Under the pieces are notes generated by a model, which saw only the letters and a list, made by a program, of their open reading frames with translations, had not been told where the DNA came from and did no database searches. Both the position numbers and the translations under genes were made by a program. From the NCBI RefSeq assembly GCF_001420995.1, contig NZ_CP012184.1:2774501-2838500 (forward strand): DNA of 64,000 nucleotides, written 5' to 3'. Source of the stretch: Pseudonocardia sp. EC080619-01. GTDB taxonomy: Bacteria > Actinomycetota > Actinomycetes > Mycobacteriales > Pseudonocardiaceae. Shown piece by piece: positions 33,606-41,161 of this stretch (position 1 is its first letter; every line of letters begins with the position of its first letter).

Positions 33606-34238
33606 TCAGTGGCGGGTCCGGGTGAACGTCAGGTGGGTGACGCCGGCGGGTGACGACGTGGCCTCCACGGCGTAGTCCCGCTCGATGCCCTCCAGCCCGT
33701 CCCAGAGCCGCACGCCCCGGCCCAGCAGGATCGGCACGACGACGACGTGCAGGTGATCGACGAGACCCGCCGCGACGAAGTCACGGACCACGGTGGCGCC
33801 GCCCCCGATGCGGACGTCCTTGCCGCCGGCGGACTCGCGGGCCGCCGCGAGTGCCTCGGCGGGCGTCGCGTCGAGGAAGTGGAACGTCGTGCCGCCCTCC
33901 ATCTCCAGCGACGGGCGGGTGTGCCGGGTGAGGACGTGGACCGGCGTGTGGAACGGCGGGTTCGGGCCCCAGTGCCCGCGCCACTCCGGGTCGGCGTGCC
34001 AGCCCGGGAAGCCGTACTTCCCGGCGCCCATGATCTCGGCGCCGATGCCGTCGTCGAACCGCTGGACGAACGCGTCGTCGACGCCGCTGCCGCCGCCGGC
34101 GCCCCACCACCTGATGGCGAACATCCACTGGTGCAACCGCTGCCCGGCGTGACCGAACGGTTCCTCGCGGGTCCGTCCCTCACCGGTGCCGAAGCCGTCC
34201 AGGGAGACGGCGAAGTTGTGGACGCGGACGAGTGACAT
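33606..34238 (-). CDS. Dihydrofolate reductase-family protein (RibD C-terminal fold)
   Basis: 210 residues. LVRVHNFAVSLDGFGTG is the N-terminal substrate strand, IGAEIMGAGKYGF follows, then VHVLTRH, KDVRIGGGATVVRDFVAAGLVDHLHVVVVPILLGRGVRLW with the NADPH-binding IGGG. Members are common in actinomycetes and mostly uncharacterised; they are not the housekeeping FolA. It is the second RibD-like reductase within 3 kb of the FolP2-like gene but is not in its operon. Confidence 0.83.
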   Translation of the reverse strand: MSLVRVHNFAVSLDGFGTGEGRTREEPFGHAGQRLHQWMFAIRWWGAGGGSGVDDAFVQRFDDGIGAEIMGAGKYGFPGWHADPEWRGHWGPNPPFHTPVHVLTRHTRPSLEMEGGTTFHFLDATPAEALAAARESAGGKDVRIGGGATVVRDFVAAGLVDHLHVVVVPILLGRGVRLWDGLEGIERDYAVEATSSPAGVTHLTFTRTRH

Positions 34239-34301
34239 GACGGGCTCCTCAGGCGGCCGGGGCGTCGCTGCTACCCGTACGACGTCCCGGCGGCCCGGAA
34301 C

Positions 34302-35204
34302 TCATCGGACGGCCGGGCCGAGCGCCTCCGCGAGGAGGGGCGCGCCGGGACCCGCCAGCCAGTCGTCGACGCGCAGCAGCGACGGGAACTCCGCGCGGAG
34401 GGCGTCGAGGTCCGCGTGACCGGCGAGCCTGCCGTCCTCGAAGAGCGCCGCCAGCCGCCCGAGTACCGCGTCCTGCTCCAGCACGGCATCGGGCAGGCGG
34501 CTGTAGCCGATCGGACGGCCGGCGGCCCGGGTCAGGTGCTCGGCCAGGACCCTGCCGGTGACGGCGTCACCGGCGATGTCGAGGGTCCGGCCCGCGTAGC
34601 GGTCGGCCGCCCCGAACACTCCGGCGACGATCCGTCCGATGTCGCGGACCGCGATGACCTGGACGACCCGGTCCGGCGTCGTCAGGAAGGACATCCGCCC
34701 GCGGTCGAGCCCCGCTCCGGGGGCCACCAGGAGCTCCAGGAACGTGGCGGGCCGGACGATCGTGGTGGCGATGCCCAGCTCCCGGACGCGGGCCTCGATC
34801 CGGCTCTTGGTGTCCAGATGGGGGACGCCGGTCGGCGTCGGCCCCACGGCGACCGTCGAGCTGTGGACGAGGTGCACGACGCCGCAGCCCTCGGCGACGT
34901 CGGCCACCGTCGTCCCGAACCGGACCTCGTCCTCGTCCGTCACGGTGGCGCCGGCCTGGCCCGAGTTCGGCTGGACGCTGAAGACCCCGTGCGCGCCGGC
35001 GAAGGCCGCGCGGAGCGACCCCGGATCGTCGAGGTCGCCGCGGACGGTCTCGGCACCGGCGGCGGCGAGGGACCGGGCCCGGTCGGTCGACGGGTCGCGC
35101 ACGACCGCGCGGACCCGCCAGCCGTCGTCCAGCAGTGCCGCGGCGACCGCACCCCCCTGCTGTCCCGTGGCGCCCAGCACGGCGACGGTCCTGTCCATGG
35201 TCAC
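34302..35204 (-). CDS. NmrA-like NAD(P)H-binding protein, MerR-controlled
   Basis: 300 residues, ATG. VAVLGATGQQGGAVAAALLDDG is the dinucleotide motif; VHLVHSSTVAVGPTPTG, TIVRPATFLELL and DIGRIVAGVFGAAD follow the NmrA/HSCARG pattern of redox-sensing or quinone-reducing SDRs. The usual catalytic Tyr-Lys pair is not clear. It faces a MerR regulator across 138 bases that contain a MerR-type promoter reading into this gene, so it is likely induced by the regulator's signal. Confidence 0.82.
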   Translation of the reverse strand: MTMDRTVAVLGATGQQGGAVAAALLDDGWRVRAVVRDPSTDRARSLAAAGAETVRGDLDDPGSLRAAFAGAHGVFSVQPNSGQAGATVTDEDEVRFGTTVADVAEGCGVVHLVHSSTVAVGPTPTGVPHLDTKSRIEARVRELGIATTIVRPATFLELLVAPGAGLDRGRMSFLTTPDRVVQVIAVRDIGRIVAGVFGAADRYAGRTLDIAGDAVTGRVLAEHLTRAAGRPIGYSRLPDAVLEQDAVLGRLAALFEDGRLAGHADLDALRAEFPSLLRVDDWLAGPGAPLLAEALGPAVR

Positions 35205-35279
35205 GTCCGGTCCTCCCCGAAGCCCCGGGGCGCACCGTCCTCATCGGTCGGGACGGTGTCACCCGCGTCGATGACGGCT

Positions 35280-35311
35280 ACGCTAGAACCTGACACTGAC
35301 GTCAGGTGCAA
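35280..35311 (-). promoter_or_regulatory. MerR-type promoter with 20-base spacer and palindromic operator
   Basis: On the minus strand TTGCAC (35306-35311) and TAGCGT (35280-35285) are separated by 20 bases, longer than the usual 17. The spacer holds ACCTGAC-N6-GTCAGGT (35288-35307). Over-long spacers with a dyad between -35 and -10 are the hallmark of MerR-activated promoters. Confidence 0.7.
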
Positions 35312-35342
35312 GCCTCGGACGGAGATCGACACGGGAGGCCGG

Positions 35343-35699
35343 GTGCGGATCGGCGAGGTCGCCGCCAGGGCGGGCGTCAGCGTGCGGTCGCTGCGCTACT
35401 ACGAGGAGCAGGGTCTCCTGCGGTCCACCCGGAACCCCGGTGGCCAGCGCCGCTACCCGGACGGCGCCGTCGACCGGGTCGGGCTGATCCAGCAGCTCTA
35501 CGCCTCCGGCCTGCCCAGCAGGGCCGTCCGCGAGATCCTGCCGTTCGCGGACTCCGGCGAGGTGTCACCCGAGCTGCTGGACCTCCTGGTCGCCGAACGC
35601 GACCGCCTCGACCGGCGGCTCGCGGAACTGCAGGACGTGCGCGACCGGCTCGACCGGTGCATCGGCGAGGCGCACGGGCAGGTCCCGCGCGACCACTGA
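35343..35699 (+). CDS. MerR-family transcriptional regulator
   Basis: 118 residues, GTG start. VRIGEVAARAGVSVRSLRYYEEQGLLRSTRNPGGQRRYP is the winged helix with the conserved RYYEE and R(R)Y. A coiled-coil dimer helix runs through residues 80-115. The short C terminus has no CxC metal site apart from a single Cys in DRCIGEA, so metal sensing is unlikely; such small MerR proteins often sense electrophiles or drugs. It probably activates the divergent NmrA-like gene. Confidence 0.88.
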   Translation: MRIGEVAARAGVSVRSLRYYEEQGLLRSTRNPGGQRRYPDGAVDRVGLIQQLYASGLPSRAVREILPFADSGEVSPELLDLLVAERDRLDRRLAELQDVRDRLDRCIGEAHGQVPRDH

Positions 35700-35718
35700 C
35701 CGGCCGAGGCCGAGCCGC

Positions 35719-36927
35719 TCAGGCCAGGTGCTTCCCCGAGATGGCGCGGGCGATCACCAGCTGCTGGATCTGCTCGGTGCCCTCGAAGATGTCGTAGATC
35801 TTGGAGTCGCGGTGCATCCGCTCCACCGGGTGCTCGCGGGAGTACCCGGCGCCGCCCAGGATCTGGATCGCCCGCTCGGTCGACCACACCGCGACCCGGC
35901 CGGCCTTGAGCTTCGACATCGACCCCTCGCCGGCGGTGAAGGGCACACCGTTGCGGCCCATCCACGCGGCCCGGTGCACCAGCAGCCGGGCGGCGTCGAT
36001 CTCGGTCTTCATGTCGGCGAGCATGAAGGAGATCGACTGGTTCTCGATGATCGGGCGGCCGAACGCGACCCGGTCCTTCGCGTACTCCAGGGCGTACTCG
36101 TAGGCGGCACGGGCGATGCCGACCGCCTGCGAGCCGACGGTCGGCCGGGACAGCTCGAAGGTCTGCATCGCGGCCGAGCCGGTCGACCTCGCCCCCTCAC
36201 GGGCCCGGGCGAGCCGCTCGTCGAGCTTCTCCTTCCCGCCGAGCAGGCAGCTGCCGGGGAGCTTCACCTCGTCGAGGAAGACGTCCGCGGTGTGCGATGC
36301 CCGCAGTCCCATCTTCTTGATCTTGCGGGTGGACTCCAGTCCCGGAGTGCCGGGCGGGACGACGAACGCCGCCTGCCCCTTGCTACCCAGATCCGGGTCC
36401 ACGACGGCCTGCACGACGTGGATGTTCGCGATGCCGCCGTTGGTCGCCCAGGCCTTCTGCCCGGTCAGCGTCCACTCGTCGCGGGCCTCGTCGTACACGG
36501 CGCGGGTGCGCATCGCCGAGACGTCGGAGCCGGCGTCGGGCTCGGACGAGCAGAACGCGCCGACCTTCGGGTCGGAGGCGTCGCCGTAGCACTGGGGGAT
36601 GAACTCGACCATCTGGTCCGGGGTGCCGGAGGCGAAGATGCCCGCCACCGCGAGGGTCGTCCCGAAGATCGCCATCCCGATGCCGCCGTCGCCCCAGAAG
36701 AGCTCCTCGTTGACGAGCGGCATCGACAGGCCGGTCTCGTCGCCCCAGAACGACGCGAGCGTCTCGAAGTTGTAGAGCTCGATCTTCGCGGCCTCCTGGA
36801 GGATCGGCCACGGGGTCTCCTCGCGCTCGTCCCACTCGGCGGCGGCCGGGCGGACGACGTCGGCGGCGAACCCGTGCACCCACTCCTGGAGCTCGCGGTG
36901 CTCCTCGGACAGTTCGAAGGAGGTCAT
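35719..36927 (-). CDS. Acyl-CoA dehydrogenase
   Basis: 402 residues, ATG with GGAGAAG upstream. ACAD motifs are all present: AFCSSEPDAGSDVSAM (FAD/acyl-binding loop), KAWATNGGIA, KMGLRASHTADV, VAFGRPIIENQSI, ILGGAGYSREHPVERMHRDSKI and IFEGTEQIQQLVIAR with the catalytic Glu. It oxidises an acyl-CoA to the enoyl-CoA in beta-oxidation; chain type is unknown. It is followed at its 5' side by an SCP2-domain gene on the same strand, 31 bases away, and a divergent TetR regulator, a common fatty-acid or steroid catabolic arrangement. Confidence 0.9.
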   Translation of the reverse strand: MTSFELSEEHRELQEWVHGFAADVVRPAAAEWDEREETPWPILQEAAKIELYNFETLASFWGDETGLSMPLVNEELFWGDGGIGMAIFGTTLAVAGIFASGTPDQMVEFIPQCYGDASDPKVGAFCSSEPDAGSDVSAMRTRAVYDEARDEWTLTGQKAWATNGGIANIHVVQAVVDPDLGSKGQAAFVVPPGTPGLESTRKIKKMGLRASHTADVFLDEVKLPGSCLLGGKEKLDERLARAREGARSTGSAAMQTFELSRPTVGSQAVGIARAAYEYALEYAKDRVAFGRPIIENQSISFMLADMKTEIDAARLLVHRAAWMGRNGVPFTAGEGSMSKLKAGRVAVWSTERAIQILGGAGYSREHPVERMHRDSKIYDIFEGTEQIQQLVIARAISGKHLA

Positions 36928-36958
36928 CTACTTCTCCGCAGGTCGGTGCCGGTCGTCG

Positions 36959-37489
36959 TCAGGCGGACGGGATCTGGAACATCTTCTGCAGGGCGGTCGC
37001 GAATCCGACGTCGCCCTCGACCTTCAGCTTGCGCATCATGAACAGCGTCACCGGGTTGGCGTTGTTCGTGGCGACCTTGAGGAACTCGGTGCCGGGCATG
37101 GTCAGCGCGGTCCGGGGGTCCTCGTCGGTGCCGTGGGTGACGGTGCAGGTGCCCTCGTGCAGCACGGTCTTGAAGCTGTCGACGGTCGCGCCGTCCTTGA
37201 TGTGCCAGTGCACGACCTGACGGTTCCCGCCGGCACCCTTCGACGAGTAGAACTCGCTCATCCGCCCGAAGATCGCCTCCAGCACCGGCCGGCGGATGTC
37301 CGACGACATGACGGTCGCGAGCTGCTGCTTCGACGCGCTCTTCACCAGCCGGGCGAAGATCGACGGATCGACGTCCTTCGGGTCGCCGTCGCGGAGCGCC
37401 GTCCCGAGCGTGGAGAGGAGCTCCTCGTCGGACAGGGACTTCGGGTCCACGCTGCGGCCCAGCTCGTTGATGTCGACCGTCTCGGCCAT
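36959..37489 (-). CDS. SCP2 sterol-binding-domain protein
   Basis: 176 residues from ATG at 37489 (MAETVDINELGRSVDPKSL). Residues 80-170 are an SCP2 fold: VVHWHIKDGATVDSFKTVLHEGTCTV, DPRTALTMPGTEFLKVATNNANPVTLFMMRKLKVEGDVGFA. Such proteins bind acyl-CoA or sterols in a hydrophobic tunnel. It is first in a two-gene unit with the acyl-CoA dehydrogenase and may present or sequester substrate for it. The promoter region carries a long palindrome. Confidence 0.85.
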   Translation of the reverse strand: MAETVDINELGRSVDPKSLSDEELLSTLGTALRDGDPKDVDPSIFARLVKSASKQQLATVMSSDIRRPVLEAIFGRMSEFYSSKGAGGNRQVVHWHIKDGATVDSFKTVLHEGTCTVTHGTDEDPRTALTMPGTEFLKVATNNANPVTLFMMRKLKVEGDVGFATALQKMFQIPSA

Positions 37490-37523
37490 CGTTCGCTCCA
37501 CCTCGCCGTGGTTGCCGTAAGTG

Positions 37524-37544
37524 CCCGGTACTCGCGGTACCGGG
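37524..37544. promoter_or_regulatory. Palindromic operator candidate between SCP2 and TetR genes
   Basis: Perfect 8-base arms CCCGGTAC and GTACCGGG around TCGCG, in the 100-base gap between divergent genes. Size and place suit a TetR operator that controls both the regulator and the SCP2-dehydrogenase unit. Confidence 0.55.
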
Positions 37545-37589
37545 GTCGGGATGCTCGGTACTTTACGCATGAGTAGTTAAGGTGTCGAG

Positions 37590-38228
37590 ATGACATCCCC
37601 GCCGGGCTCCCGCCGCCGTCGCCTGCCCCCCGAGCAGCGCGAGAAGCAGGTGCTCGACGCGGCCGTGCGCGTGTTCTCCCGCTCCGGCTTCCACGACGCG
37701 TCGATGGACGCCGTCGCCGAACAGGCCGGGGTGTCGAAGCCGATGGTCTACACCCACGGCGGCGGCTCGAAGGAGGAGCTGCTGCGGCGCTGCATCCGGC
37801 GCGAGTCCGAGCGCCTGCTGGGGTCGGTGTCCGACGCCGCCGGCGGCCCCGCCGCGGACGCCGAGGAGCGGCTGCGACGCGGACTGCGGGCGTTCTTCAC
37901 CACCGTCACCACCCACCGGGACGGCTGGGCGGTGCTCTACCGGCAGGCCAGGACCGGAGTATTCGCCGACGAGGTGCACGAGGCCAGATCGCGCATCGTC
38001 GGACGGATCGCCGAGCTGCTGGCCGCCGAGCTCGCGATCCCCGCGGGCGCCGACCCGGCCGCCGTCGCCGGACCGGTGGCCGCGGCCCTGACGGGTGCGG
38101 CGGAGGGTCTCGCCGACTGGGCCGGTACGGCCGGCACCCCCGGAGCGGAGGACCCCGACGCGCTGGCGGAGACGCTGACGACCCTGATCTGGCCCGGACT
38201 CGAACGGATCCGCGACACTCTCACCTGA
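37590..38228 (+). CDS. TetR-family transcriptional regulator
   Basis: 212 residues, ATG. Helix-turn-helix: REKQVLDAAVRVFSRSGFHDASMDAVAEQAGVSKPMVYTHGGGSKEELLRRC. The C-terminal ligand domain is alpha-helical and ends in WPGLERIRDTL. The recognition segment has KPMVYTHGGGSKEE where FYRYFGSKEE is commoner, with an extra glycine. It likely represses itself and the divergent SCP2/acyl-CoA dehydrogenase pair, sensing an acyl-CoA. Confidence 0.88.
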   Translation: MTSPPGSRRRRLPPEQREKQVLDAAVRVFSRSGFHDASMDAVAEQAGVSKPMVYTHGGGSKEELLRRCIRRESERLLGSVSDAAGGPAADAEERLRRGLRAFFTTVTTHRDGWAVLYRQARTGVFADEVHEARSRIVGRIAELLAAELAIPAGADPAAVAGPVAAALTGAAEGLADWAGTAGTPGAEDPDALAETLTTLIWPGLERIRDTLT

Positions 38229-38560
38229 GCCGCCGAGGGTCGGTAAACATTTCTCGGCGCATTTCTCACCGCAATTCGGCTGCGCGCGGCATTATTCGGG
38301 TGCACACCCGATCGTGGACGTCACCCGACCGAGTGAGACCTGCGTCCAAGCAGGTCAGCACCCCTCGTTTGCTCCCGCTCCGCCGCAGGTCCGACCCCTA
38401 CGAGCGACCCGGGACACCGGTTCACCGAATGCGGTGCCGAATTCGTCACCGCCGATCCGGTGGGCGTCCACGGTCGATCGCCACTACCTTTCAGGGCAGC
38501 GCGTACCGCCATTCCAGGTACGTGCACGTGAGAAGAGAACTGTCGAAGGGAACACCTTTC
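38229..38560. promoter_or_regulatory. Long regulatory leader of small secreted-protein gene
   Basis: 332 bases with no credible gene. It holds two adjacent palindromes: TCGGGTG-CA-CACCCGA at 38296-38311 (perfect 7-base arms) and TCACCCG-AC-CGAGTGA at 38321-38336, the second being the motif also found upstream of the secreted protein at 29273. The first is the same half-sites in inverted polarity. About 225 bases remain between the motif and the ATG, so a long 5' leader or a second promoter is possible. I could not match a known riboswitch. Confidence 0.5.
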
Positions 38561-38935
38561 ATGCGTCAGACCGTGCGCACCCTCACCGCCACCGCGCTGG
38601 CGGTGCCGATGACCCTCGGCGTCGCCGGCATGGCCTTCGCCGACGACACCTCCGAGCAGAACCAGACCTCGGACGCGACCGCCTCGTCCGGCCAGGCGGC
38701 CGGCACCGACCAGGACAACACGTCGCTCGCCCCGGTCACCCAGGCCAACCCGGCCGTCAACGCGACCGACGTGCTCGGCCTGGGCGCCGTCGCGAACGAG
38801 GACTCGGACACGGGCACCGAGCAGTCGATCGTCCAGGACAACGGGATCGACTCGGCCAACGAGCAGGACAACGCGGCCAGGACCGACCAGGCCCAGAAGA
38901 CCGTCGTGGAGCAGATCGTCGGCCTCGCCGGCTGA
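38561..38935 (+). CDS. Small secreted Gln/Asn/Asp-rich protein
   Basis: 124 residues, ATG, GAAGGG upstream. Residues 1-28 are a signal peptide (ATALAVPMTLGVAGMAFA before DDTSEQ). The mature chain is polar, rich in Asp, Asn, Gln, Thr and Ala, with no Cys and no enzyme motif; short segments SEQNQTSD, TDQDNTS, DTGTEQSIVQDN and ANEQDNAARTDQ look like loose repeats of a D/E-Q-D/N theme. I do not recognise a family. Ends before a strong terminator. Confidence 0.8.
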   Translation: MRQTVRTLTATALAVPMTLGVAGMAFADDTSEQNQTSDATASSGQAAGTDQDNTSLAPVTQANPAVNATDVLGLGAVANEDSDTGTEQSIVQDNGIDSANEQDNAARTDQAQKTVVEQIVGLAG

Positions 38936-38955
38936 CCGGACTCCCGGCGCACCGG

Positions 38956-38983
38956 TCCGGGAGGCGGCCCCCCGCCTCCCGGA
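38956..38983. terminator. Bidirectional hairpin terminator
   Basis: Perfect 12-base arms TCCGGGAGGCGG and CCGCCTCCCGGA with loop CCCC, between convergent genes ending at 38935 and 39004. Confidence 0.82.
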
Positions 38984-39003
38984 TCCGGGACAGGTCGGAA
39001 AGA

Positions 39004-39645
39004 TCAGGACGCCAGGTCTATCCCGCCGCTCCGGGTGCGCTTGAGCTCGTAGAACATCGGGTTGCGGGCCAGCAGCACGGCGCCGTCGAAGGCGTCGAGC
39101 GACTCCTGCCCCCGCGGGACCGCACCGAGGACGGGACCGAAGAACGCCACGCCCTCCACGTGCAGGACGGGTGTCCCGACGTCGTCGCCGACCGGCTCCT
39201 GGCCGGCGGCGTGCTCGGCCCGCACCTCGTCGTCGTGGGCGGGGTCGTCGGCGAACCGGTGCAGGCCGGCCGCACCGACGTCGTCGAGCGCGGCGCGCAG
39301 GGCGGCGTCCCGCGGGCGGACCCGCTCCTGGTGGTAGCGGTCCCCGAAGGCCCGGACGAACTCCCGGACCCCCGGCTCGCCACGCTCCCGGCGCAGCGCC
39401 GTGCCGGCCCGCACCGGGCGCCAGGCGCTGTCCCCACCCTTCTCGTGCTCGGGGGTGTGTCCCTCGCGGCCCTCGTTCAGCACGGCGAGGCTCATCAGCC
39501 GCACCCGCAGATCGACGTCACGGGCCGGGACCACCTCCTCGGTCAGCCACCGGAAGGCGATCCAGGCGAACGGGCAGACGGGATCGACGAACAGGTCCAC
39601 ACGGGTCGTCACACCGGCCCTGTTCCCACCGGCGAGCCGGATCAC
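39004..39645 (-). CDS. DsbA-fold oxidoreductase, Rv2466c (mycothiol nitroreductase)-like, second Cys lost
   Basis: 213 residues, GTG start. VDLFVDPVCPFAWIAFRWL corresponds to the DPLCPWCWITSRWI of M. tuberculosis Rv2466c; VMSLAVLNE-like RLMSLAVLNEGRE, GDDVGTPVLHVEGVAFFGPVLGAVPRG and FYELKRTRSGG also match. Rv2466c is a mycothiol-dependent reductase with a CPWC centre that activates the nitro-drug TP053. Here the motif is CPFA, so only the N-terminal Cys remains; a monothiol mechanism or loss of disulfide chemistry is expected. The start overlaps the stop of the decapeptide-repeat gene by four bases. Confidence 0.85.
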   Translation of the reverse strand: MIRLAGGNRAGVTTRVDLFVDPVCPFAWIAFRWLTEEVVPARDVDLRVRLMSLAVLNEGREGHTPEHEKGGDSAWRPVRAGTALRRERGEPGVREFVRAFGDRYHQERVRPRDAALRAALDDVGAAGLHRFADDPAHDDEVRAEHAAGQEPVGDDVGTPVLHVEGVAFFGPVLGAVPRGQESLDAFDGAVLLARNPMFYELKRTRSGGIDLAS

Positions 39646-41096
39646 GCCTCCGGCGCGGGACGGGTGACGAGGCGCCGCGTGCGGTCCGGCAGCCGGTCGA
39701 CGATCCGCCCGATCCGCTCGGTCGTGCCCTGCAGCGGCGCGAGCGCGTCGGCGAGCACCCCGATCTGCCGGTCGAGTGCGTCGATCCGGGCCGCCACCGC
39801 ACGCAGGTCCGGGGCGACCGCGGTGAGCCGGTCCGCGGCCTGGGCCAGGTTCGTGTCGAGCGCCGCGAGGCGGGGGGCGGAGCCGTCGGCCTCGGTCGCC
39901 GGGTCGGCGACGGCGGAGGCGATCCGCTGCACCGCGCCGTCCTCCCCGATCGACGCGGCCAGCGCCGCCAGGTCGTCGCGGGTCAGGGCCAGCTCGCGCA
40001 GCGGTTCCACGGCGCCCGCGAGTGCGGCCAGGTCCTCCCGGGTGCGCGCCAGTTCGCGCAGCGGCGGTACCGCGCCGGCCAGCTCACCGAGGTCCGCACG
40101 GGCCCCGGCCAGCTCCTGCAGCGGTCCGACGGCCTCGGCCAGCCGGGCGAGGTCGCCCCGGGCGGCAGCGAGCTCCTCGACCGCTCCGACCGCACCGGCG
40201 AGCCCCTCGAGGTGGAGTCCCGCCGCGGCCAGCTCACGCAACGGCCCGACCGCCGTGCCCAGCTCGCGCAACGGGTCCACGGCGGAGCTCAGCTCCCGCA
40301 AAGGTCCGGTCGCCGTGCTCAGCTCCCGCAACGGGTCCACGGCCGTGCTCAGCTCCCGCAGCGGTCCGGTCGCCGTGCTCAGCTCCCGCAACGGGTCCAC
40401 GGCGGTGCCCAGCTCCCGGAGCGGTTCGACGGCGCCTGCCAGCTCCCGCAGGGGCTCGACGGCGGTGGCCAGCTCCCGCAGCGGCCCCGCGGCGGACGCG
40501 AGCTCGTGCAGGTCCGCGCGCACCGCGGCCAGCTCGTGCAGGTCCTCCCGCACCGCCGCCAGCTCGCGCAGCGGCTCGACCGCGGCACCGAGCTCACGCA
40601 GCGGCTCCACCGCGGACGCCAGCTCCCGCAGCGGCTCCACCGCCGAGGCCAGGTCCCGCAGCGACCCGACCGCCCCGCCGAGCTCGCGCAACGGCTCCAC
40701 GGCACCGGCGAGCACGCCGAGGTCGCGCCGGGCCCCGGCGAGCTCGGTCAGCGGACCGGCCGCCCCCGCCAGCTCGACGACCGCCGCGATCAGCCGGTCG
40801 ACACGCTCGACCGTGGCCGGGTCGTCCCAGAGCGCGACCACCCGGCCGAGGACGTCGTCGAGCACCGGGGCGAGCCCGCTCAGCGCGGCGTCGACGCCGG
40901 CGATGCGGCGCGGCAGCGTGCCCAGCTCCCCGGCCACCGCGGGCAGTGCCTCGACCGCGCGCGGGGCGTCGGCGAGCCAGCCCGGGAGCCTGCGTCCGAT
41001 CTCCACCGCGGCACCGACGGTCCCGACGGCGGCGCCGATCAGCGTCCCGGTGACGCCGGCGGGCGACCACGCGGACGGGAGGGGCTGCTCGGCCAT
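39642..41096 (-). CDS. Decapeptide-repeat protein, 27 consecutive ten-residue units
   Basis: 484 residues from ATG at 41096. Residues 14-34 are a Gly/Ala-rich hydrophobic patch (GVTGTLIGAAVGTVGAA), perhaps a membrane-associating or glycine-zipper helix. Residues 110-379 are 27 ungapped units of ten residues, consensus A-x-A-V-x-P-L-R-E-L. Seventeen have Pro at position 6, seven have Asp (A-x-x-R-x-D-L-x-E-L), and Leu at position 10 is invariant. The remainder is helical and ends basic (RIGRIVDRLPDRTRRLVTR). I know no named family with this period. Downstream it is translationally coupled to the Rv2466c-like gene. Function unknown; scaffold or surface-binding protein are guesses. Confidence 0.85.
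   Translation of the reverse strand: MAEQPLPSAWSPAGVTGTLIGAAVGTVGAAVEIGRRLPGWLADAPRAVEALPAVAGELGTLPRRIAGVDAALSGLAPVLDDVLGRVVALWDDPATVERVDRLIAAVVELAGAAGPLTELAGARRDLGVLAGAVEPLRELGGAVGSLRDLASAVEPLRELASAVEPLRELGAAVEPLRELAAVREDLHELAAVRADLHELASAAGPLRELATAVEPLRELAGAVEPLRELGTAVDPLRELSTATGPLRELSTAVDPLRELSTATGPLRELSSAVDPLRELGTAVGPLRELAAAGLHLEGLAGAVGAVEELAAARGDLARLAEAVGPLQELAGARADLGELAGAVPPLRELARTREDLAALAGAVEPLRELALTRDDLAALAASIGEDGAVQRIASAVADPATEADGSAPRLAALDTNLAQAADRLTAVAPDLRAVAARIDALDRQIGVLADALAPLQGTTERIGRIVDRLPDRTRRLVTRPAPEA
39960..40769 (-). repeat. Array of 27 thirty-base coding repeats
   Basis: In-phase 30-base units encoding the decapeptides. In the middle (about 40230-40440) the units are near-identical at the DNA level and alternate between two forms (xAVDPLREL and xATGPLREL), suggesting expansion by duplication of 60-base pairs; units toward both ends are diverged. 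Confidence 0.9.
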
Positions 41097-41161
41097 CGCT
41101 CTCCTCGGGCTGTCGTACGGTCGCCGGTCAGCTTCGCAGATCGGGCGTCCGCACGGAGCAC

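Noticed and set aside
39960..40769. Possible CRISPR or satellite DNA
   Set aside because: The 30-base period is in phase with a single intact reading frame that keeps amino-acid identity better than DNA identity at its ends.
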